This document shows positions 14,356-18,915 of a stretch of 18,915 nt of DNA, piece after piece. The DNA comes from an uncultured Campylobacter sp. (GTDB lineage Bacteria > Campylobacterota > Campylobacteria > Campylobacterales > Campylobacteraceae): the NCBI RefSeq assembly GCF_938018035.1, contig NZ_CALIJF010000290.1, forward strand, positions 1-18,915, given 5' to 3'. Numbering within the stretch: the first letter of the stretch is position 1; every line of letters begins with the position of its first letter. Both the position numbers and the translations under genes were made by a program. The notes under the pieces are model-generated. The model saw nothing but the letters and a program-made list of their open reading frames with translations, was not told the origin of the DNA and did no database searches.

Positions 14356-15615
14356 ATGGCACATATCAGAAAGGCTACGGGAGTTTGGGATTGGTTCGAC
14401 CAAAGGCTCGCCGTAACGAAATTTTTCAAGGTGATGGTAAGCGAGTATTGGATTCCTAAAAATATCAGCTTCCTTTGGGCGATGGGCGTTATTTTGATGA
14501 CGCTATTTATAGTTTTGTTCGTTAGTGGACTAATGCTCGTGATGTATTATAAGCCAGATGTCAATTTGGCATTTGATAGCGTAAATTTTACGATTATGAA
14601 GGAGGTCGAATACGGTTGGCTATGGCGACATATCCACGCGGTATCGGCATCGGTCGTATTTTTGATCTTATACATTCATACTTTAGTAGCTATTTATTAC
14701 CGCTCGTATAAGCAAGGGCGAGAGATGATTTGGGTAAGCGGAATGCTGCTTTTCATCATCTTTTCGGCGGAGGCTTTTAGCGGCTATATGCTTCCGTGGG
14801 GGCAGATGAGCTACTGGGCAGCGATGGTTATTACAAATTTGTTCGGCGGAATTCCAGTAGTGGGCGATGCAATAGTCGAATGGATTCGCGGCGATTATGC
14901 TGTTAGTGATCCGACGCTGACACGATTTTTTATGCTTCACGTCTGTTTGCTACCTCTTGTGGTGGTTGCGGTGCTGGCGGTGCATTTCTATTCGCTTAGA
15001 TTTCCGCATGTAAATAACCTAGACGGCGAGGAGATTGACTTTGAGCTCGAGGGCGAGAAGTATTTGGAAGGAAAAACTAGCGAAAGCAAGGTAATTCCGT
15101 TTTGGCCGGGCTTTTTGGCGAAGGATTTTTTCTATGTCAGTATCTTTATGATATTTTTCTTTTATCTAGTGGGTTTCCACTTCGATTTTGCGATGGATCC
15201 TATAAATTTCGAGCCTGCAAACAGCCTCAAAACCCCGACGCATATCTATCCGGAATGGTACTTCCTTTGGGAGTATGAAATTTTGCGCGGATTTTACTTC
15301 GACGTAGGACCGCTTAAGGCCGCCGACATCGGGCTTATCGCATTTGCATTCGCCGGAGTTTCGCTATTTTTTATCCCGCTATTTGATCGTAGCAGCATAG
15401 TAGCGCCCGCACACAAAAACAAGGCGTTTTTCATTTGGTTTTGGGTTTTGGTAATCGACATGATCCTGCTTAGCCTCTTCGGCAAGCTCCCTGCAGACGG
15501 CGCGGAGCTTGGTATCGAAAATAAATACTGGGGCTTTGCTTTATCGATCGTCTATATTGGATTGCTCGTCGTAGTGCTTCCGTTGATCACGATCGCAGAA
15601 AGAAAGAGGGTCTAG
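14356..15615 (+). CDS. petB: Cytochrome b of the bc complex
   Basis: Membrane core of the quinol:cytochrome c oxidoreductase, with the two b hemes and both quinone sites. It has 419 residues as one chain, covering the N-terminal four helices and the C-terminal domain. Heme ligands are visible: His94 and His108 on helix B (13 residues between) and His195 and His210 on helix D (14 residues between). The Qo-site PEWY motif is at 299-302. Further membrane segments lie at about 38-62, 124-145, 255-275, 324-342, 357-375 and 392-412. AGGAGG precedes the ATG by 8 nt. The 14-residue helix-D spacing is the cytochrome b6 pattern rather than the 13 of mitochondrial cytochrome b. It is followed by petC after 2 nt. 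Confidence 0.97.
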   Translation: MAHIRKATGVWDWFDQRLAVTKFFKVMVSEYWIPKNISFLWAMGVILMTLFIVLFVSGLMLVMYYKPDVNLAFDSVNFTIMKEVEYGWLWRHIHAVSASVVFLILYIHTLVAIYYRSYKQGREMIWVSGMLLFIIFSAEAFSGYMLPWGQMSYWAAMVITNLFGGIPVVGDAIVEWIRGDYAVSDPTLTRFFMLHVCLLPLVVVAVLAVHFYSLRFPHVNNLDGEEIDFELEGEKYLEGKTSESKVIPFWPGFLAKDFFYVSIFMIFFFYLVGFHFDFAMDPINFEPANSLKTPTHIYPEWYFLWEYEILRGFYFDVGPLKAADIGLIAFAFAGVSLFFIPLFDRSSIVAPAHKNKAFFIWFWVLVIDMILLSLFGKLPADGAELGIENKYWGFALSIVYIGLLVVVLPLITIAERKRV

Positions 15616-15617
15616 CC

Positions 15618-16721
15618 ATGAAAGAGATAAGAACCCTAATCTTAGTGCTTTTTTGTGTGGGAATTTTATACTGGTTTATCGAGCCTTATGCTCATACTAA
15701 GCTCAGTCCGCACACCGATCCGGTAAATTACGACTTTGCAGCAGGCGATACGGCTTTAGCCGCGCATAACGTAGCCGCAGCAGAAAGCGCTTTGGCCGCA
15801 GCTGAAAAAGGCGGGGATGAGACGATGATAAAAAATTCTAAAAAAGCCCTAGCCAGTGCGAAAGAGCAACAAGACAAAACGGTGCTTTTTTGGGACGAGA
15901 TAAATAAAATAGATCTTAGCAAAGGCGATGCCGTGCGCGGCGCCGAGACCTTTACAAATGCAGGCTGCACCGCATGTCATGGAGTAAAAAGTGCAAATAT
16001 CCCCGCTCCTATGGACGCGGCAAGCGCTAGTGCCGCATACGGCGTCAATCCTCCGGATCTTAGTAGCGCAGGCTATCTATACACCGATAAATTCTTAGCT
16101 GCACTCATCAAAGATCCGATCATGGCTCTTAAGCTAGATCAGAAATTTGGCGACGAAAAGCCTTTTCCGATGCCCGGGTTTTTCGGTGCGGGCGGTGATC
16201 TAAATCAAGAGATCGCCGATATCGTAGCCTATCTAAAGTCGCTCGCTCCTAGCGAGGATAAACTAATCGCCTCTGAGGCTGCAGCTAGCGGTATCAAGCA
16301 AGGCACCGAACTAAACGAAGCGCAGAAAAAATTCCTTTTAAGTAAGGCAGTTTTTGAGGATGCTTGTCTAAGATGCCACGACGTCAAATATGATAAGCTC
16401 TTTGCATCCAGCGACAAGGCTAGCTTAGCTGCGTATATGGGCTCGACGCCTCCTGATCTTTCGATGATGATCCGTTCTAAGGGCGCCAACTATCTACACG
16501 AGTTTATCAATGATACGCAAAAGAAGCTTCCAGGCACTTCGATGCCGCGCGTAGGCTTGAACGAAAACGCTGAAGCCAAAGTCGTGGAATATCTAGCTGA
16601 TGTAGGCGATAGCAAAAAAGCTGAGCGTGAAGCTACAACCATAAATATTATGATCTATTTCTTGATCCTTTCTGTTTTTGCAGGTCTTTGGAAAAGTAAA
16701 ATTTGGTCGAAACTTCACTAA
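15618..16721 (+). CDS. petC: Diheme cytochrome c subunit of the bc complex
   Basis: Accepts electrons from the Rieske protein and passes them to soluble cytochrome c. It has 367 residues. An uncleaved N-terminal anchor lies at about 5-21 and a C-terminal anchor at 343-358. Two c-type heme sites are present: CTACH (117-121) and CLRCH (250-254), each at the start of a cytochrome c domain. Met185 (PMPGF) and Met309 (SMPRVG) are probable axial ligands. This tandem diheme form replaces the monoheme c1 of other proteobacteria and is known in Campylobacterota. Residues about 44-88 form an Ala/Lys/Glu-rich helical stretch, likely coiled coil, between the anchor and the first heme domain. The heme would be attached by CcsBA encoded upstream. 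The gene starts 2 nt after petB, so translation is probably coupled. Confidence 0.95.
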   Translation: MKEIRTLILVLFCVGILYWFIEPYAHTKLSPHTDPVNYDFAAGDTALAAHNVAAAESALAAAEKGGDETMIKNSKKALASAKEQQDKTVLFWDEINKIDLSKGDAVRGAETFTNAGCTACHGVKSANIPAPMDAASASAAYGVNPPDLSSAGYLYTDKFLAALIKDPIMALKLDQKFGDEKPFPMPGFFGAGGDLNQEIADIVAYLKSLAPSEDKLIASEAAASGIKQGTELNEAQKKFLLSKAVFEDACLRCHDVKYDKLFASSDKASLAAYMGSTPPDLSMMIRSKGANYLHEFINDTQKKLPGTSMPRVGLNENAEAKVVEYLADVGDSKKAEREATTINIMIYFLILSVFAGLWKSKIWSKLH

Positions 16722-16728
16722 AATTTTA

Positions 16729-16752
16729 GCAGTCGGAGTAAAATCCGACTGC
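16729..16752 (+). terminator. Hairpin terminator after petABC
   Basis: GCAGTCGGA (16729-16737) pairs perfectly with TCCGACTGC (16744-16752) around a GTAAAA loop, 8 nt after the petC stop. A-rich sequence precedes it and an A/T-rich stretch (CATTTAAAATT) follows, with only a weak T run. It is the best terminator in the window and separates petABC from the iron permease gene. Confidence 0.65.
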
Positions 16753-16883
16753 CATTTAAAATTCCGCCATATCCTAAATTCTATTAAATTCCATCTATCA
16801 AAAAGCTCTTGCAATTGAGAATTTAGCCGCTTTCGTGCTTTATGATAACCGCTTTTTTTATTACTTTTTAAGATTTTTCTACA

Positions 16884-16889
16884 TATAAT
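16884..16889 (+). promoter_or_regulatory. Candidate -10 box for the FTR1-p19 operon
   Basis: TATAAT at 16884-16889 lies about 52 nt before the permease ATG and follows T-rich DNA, as in Campylobacter promoters. A second TATAAA near 16915 is closer to the gene. Iron (Fur) control is known for the C. jejuni homologue, but I could not see a convincing Fur box. Confidence 0.4.
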
Positions 16890-16940
16890 TGCTACTTAAT
16901 TTTGAAATTTAATGTATAAATTTAACTTAAGAAGGTTCAG

Positions 16941-18872
16941 ATGAAATTTTTTAAATTTGCGATTTTGGCTCTAATTTTTCCGCTTGCTATGCTTTTTGCG
17001 GATACGGATTATCGCGCCGAAGCAGCGACGATAAAAGAGAAATTTGCTCAAGCGATCAAACTTTATGTCGATGGTAATAATTCTGAGGCTAGAAAGATAA
17101 CTCAAGAGGCGTATTTTGGGCATTTTGAAAATCTAGAAGCCGGTATCCGCATAAATTTGGGACAGAAAAAATCCTACGATATGGAGAAGCAATTCGGCGA
17201 TATCCGTAAAGCGATCAAAGCAGAAAAGCCTCTAAATGAGATCCAAGCAATGATAGATAATCTAAATCGCGAGATTGATGAGGTTCTGCCTGCGATCGAA
17301 TCTGGTCATCGTCTCGTAGCCGAGCATCAAGACGGAGGCGACGGCAGCACTTCTGCGCCAGCCTCAGGTGGGAATTCCGCAGCATCCGGTACAACTTCGC
17401 CTTGGATGAGCGTCTATACGGAATTTAAAACTGAGCTGGATAACGCTAAAGCTGCGTTTGATAAAAAAGACACTGCTGCGCTAAAAGCTGCGCTAAATCG
17501 CGCTAAATTTGATATCTACCGCAACGAACGTCTAGAGGAGGCAGTGCGAAAATATGTCTCGTCTCAGACCGATCAATCAATCCAGCAAATTATCGGAAAT
17601 CTCTTGCGCGAGGATGCAGATACGGACAAATCAAAATTTGACGAAGCGATAAACGCCCTAGATAATCTAGCATTAAAAGCCGTAAATGATTTGCCGCAAG
17701 AAAGCTACTCCATAGCGCCGCAGACTGCGTTAGCACAAAGCGATACTAGCGAGGATGAGGGCAAGGATTTTACGCCGATTGTGCAAAATATCAAAGACAA
17801 AATGGCTAAGGTTTTGCAGCTTTACGAGAGCGGCAAGGTTGATGACGCGATCGACGAGAGCGGTAATATTTACTTCGACGAATACGAAGAAAGCGGCATG
17901 GAAAACATCGTCGGTGCTAAAAATACTCAACTCAAGCTAGACACCGAAGCAAGCTTTAATAAAATTTCAGCTCTTATGCGCGCAGGCGCTTCCAAAGAGC
18001 AGATCGTAGCGGCGCAAAACAAGCTATTTGATCAGCTTACCCAAAGCCTAGAGCTAACGAAGAAATCAAGCAATTGGGATCTATTTTTATACGCGTTTAT
18101 CATCATCTTGCGCGAAGGATTTGAAGCGCTCATCATCGTAGCCGCAGTCATCGCTCTACTTATAAAATCCGGCAACTCAAAGCACCTAAATATCGTTTAC
18201 AGCGCTCTTGGCGTAGCGGTTGTGCTAAGTATCGCTACGGCTTACGGGCTGAATTATATCTTCGGTAGTGAAAATGCAGGACAAACGCGCGAAGTGATGG
18301 AGGGCGCGGTGATGTTAATCGCCGTGGTGCTGCTATTTTACGTGGGCTTTTGGCTTCTTTCAAATGCAAGCTCCAAAAAGTGGAGCGCCTATATCCAAGG
18401 TCAAATTTCAAACAGCCTAAGCTCTGGCGATAGCAAGATGCTTTGGTGGACGGTATTTTTAGCGGTTTATCGCGAGGGCGCAGAGACGGTGCTATTTTAT
18501 TTGGCGCTACTTTTCGATGCTAAAAGTCCGGCAGCTACCAGCATGGTAGCAGCAGGCTTTGTAGCGGGTCTAGCGGCTCTTATCATAGTTTATATCGTCA
18601 TCAAAAAATTCTCGCTTAAAATCGCTATCAAGCCGTTTTTCATCGCTACATCGGTCATCATATTTTATATGTCCGTCGTATTTGTGGGCAAGGGCGTGAT
18701 GGAGTTAGTCGAGGGCAAGGTATTCGTGCCTACCGTAATAGATGGGCTTCCAACGATTACGTGGATCGGATTTTATCCTTACGTGCAGAGCCTCGTGCCG
18801 CAAGCGGTGATGATCGTGCTTCTAATCGTAGGAATTTTGATCTTAAAAAATAAGCAAAAAAACAAATCTTAA
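16941..18872 (+). CDS. FTR1-family iron permease with periplasmic N-terminal domain
   Basis: Inner-membrane iron transporter, homologous to the C. jejuni Cj1658 permease that works with P19. It has 643 residues. Residues 1-20 form a signal peptide. The periplasmic region (about 21-378) contains two related helical modules: TIKEKFAQAIKLYVDG at 30-45, continuing through AYFGHFENLEAGI, and NIKDKMAKVLQLYESG at 283-298, continuing through IYFDEYEESGMENI. A Gly/Ser linker lies at about 131-152. The C-terminal FTR1 domain has about seven membrane segments and the two iron-binding signatures REGFE (391-395) and REGAE (511-515), equivalents of the REGLE motifs of fungal Ftr1. GAAGG precedes the ATG. 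The next gene begins 14 nt after the stop, indicating an operon. Confidence 0.93.
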   Translation: MKFFKFAILALIFPLAMLFADTDYRAEAATIKEKFAQAIKLYVDGNNSEARKITQEAYFGHFENLEAGIRINLGQKKSYDMEKQFGDIRKAIKAEKPLNEIQAMIDNLNREIDEVLPAIESGHRLVAEHQDGGDGSTSAPASGGNSAASGTTSPWMSVYTEFKTELDNAKAAFDKKDTAALKAALNRAKFDIYRNERLEEAVRKYVSSQTDQSIQQIIGNLLREDADTDKSKFDEAINALDNLALKAVNDLPQESYSIAPQTALAQSDTSEDEGKDFTPIVQNIKDKMAKVLQLYESGKVDDAIDESGNIYFDEYEESGMENIVGAKNTQLKLDTEASFNKISALMRAGASKEQIVAAQNKLFDQLTQSLELTKKSSNWDLFLYAFIIILREGFEALIIVAAVIALLIKSGNSKHLNIVYSALGVAVVLSIATAYGLNYIFGSENAGQTREVMEGAVMLIAVVLLFYVGFWLLSNASSKKWSAYIQGQISNSLSSGDSKMLWWTVFLAVYREGAETVLFYLALLFDAKSPAATSMVAAGFVAGLAALIIVYIVIKKFSLKIAIKPFFIATSVIIFYMSVVFVGKGVMELVEGKVFVPTVIDGLPTITWIGFYPYVQSLVPQAVMIVLLIVGILILKNKQKNKS

Positions 18873-18886
18873 TAAGGAGAGAAAAG

Positions 18887-18915
18887 ATGAAAAAGATTTT
18901 TTCAGGTATGTTGGC
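18887..18915 (+). CDS. Start of the next gene, probably the P19 periplasmic iron protein (partial)
   Basis: The ATG at 18887 has AAGGAG 7 nt upstream and opens MKKIFSGML, the start of a signal peptide, before the window ends. It lies 14 nt after the FTR1 permease. In Campylobacter the gene after this permease is p19, encoding a copper-dependent periplasmic protein needed for iron uptake, so p19 is the likely identity. That rests on gene order only, since nine residues cannot identify a family. Confidence 0.6.

Noticed and set aside
16811..16825. TTGAGAAT-like sequence before the iron permease as a Fur box half-site
   Set aside because: Only one half resembles a Fur site and it lies far upstream of the candidate promoter; a motif scan with a Campylobacter Fur matrix would be needed.

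Overview
The window looks like chromosomal DNA from a Campylobacterota species, most likely a Campylobacter of fairly high GC such as C. gracilis; the species is inference. The evidence is the gene content: a fused ResB/CcsA cytochrome c synthase, a Rieske / cytochrome b / diheme cytochrome c operon, an FTR1-type iron permease followed by the start of a probable P19-like gene, and an epsilon-type alanine racemase. Ribosome binding sites are AAGGA-like, -10 boxes are extended, and the gaps are full of AAATTT and AAATTTTAAAATTT words. I saw no tRNA, rRNA, insertion sequence, prophage gene or CRISPR array.

Left part (1-4038): the tail of an unidentified gene (+), a 247-aa multi-pass membrane protein (-), and prs (PRPP synthetase, -). 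These are separated by unusually long gene-poor gaps that hold scattered coding-like scraps. One of them is a lipoprotein gene that appears frameshifted and truncated, probably a former thioredoxin-fold protein.

Middle part (4039-8770, -): a tightly packed six-gene operon read from 8770 down to 4039. It holds an AlgC-type phosphohexomutase, an 81-aa unknown protein, alanine racemase, LemA, and two TPM-domain membrane proteins. Four of the five junctions overlap (ATGA or 8 nt) and the fifth gap is 15 nt, so these genes are probably co-transcribed and partly translationally coupled. Sugar-phosphate and D-alanine supply for envelope synthesis is thus tied to a LemA/TPM envelope module of unknown biochemical role. 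A divergent promoter region separates this operon from creA (+), a small periplasmic protein.

Right part (9670-18915, +): ccsBA attaches heme to c-type cytochromes. About 750 bp downstream lies petABC, whose diheme PetC is a likely substrate of CcsBA. After a hairpin terminator comes the FTR1 permease and the first codons of the next gene, probably p19, together an iron-uptake pair. The region thus joins heme-protein maturation, quinol oxidation and iron import.

No clearly new biological system is visible. The most unusual points are the intergenic palindrome family, a perfect 10-bp inverted repeat at the petA promoter, a signal-peptide-like segment plus Ser/Asn/Gln linker inside CcsBA, cytochrome b6-like histidine spacing in PetB, and the decayed lipoprotein gene.
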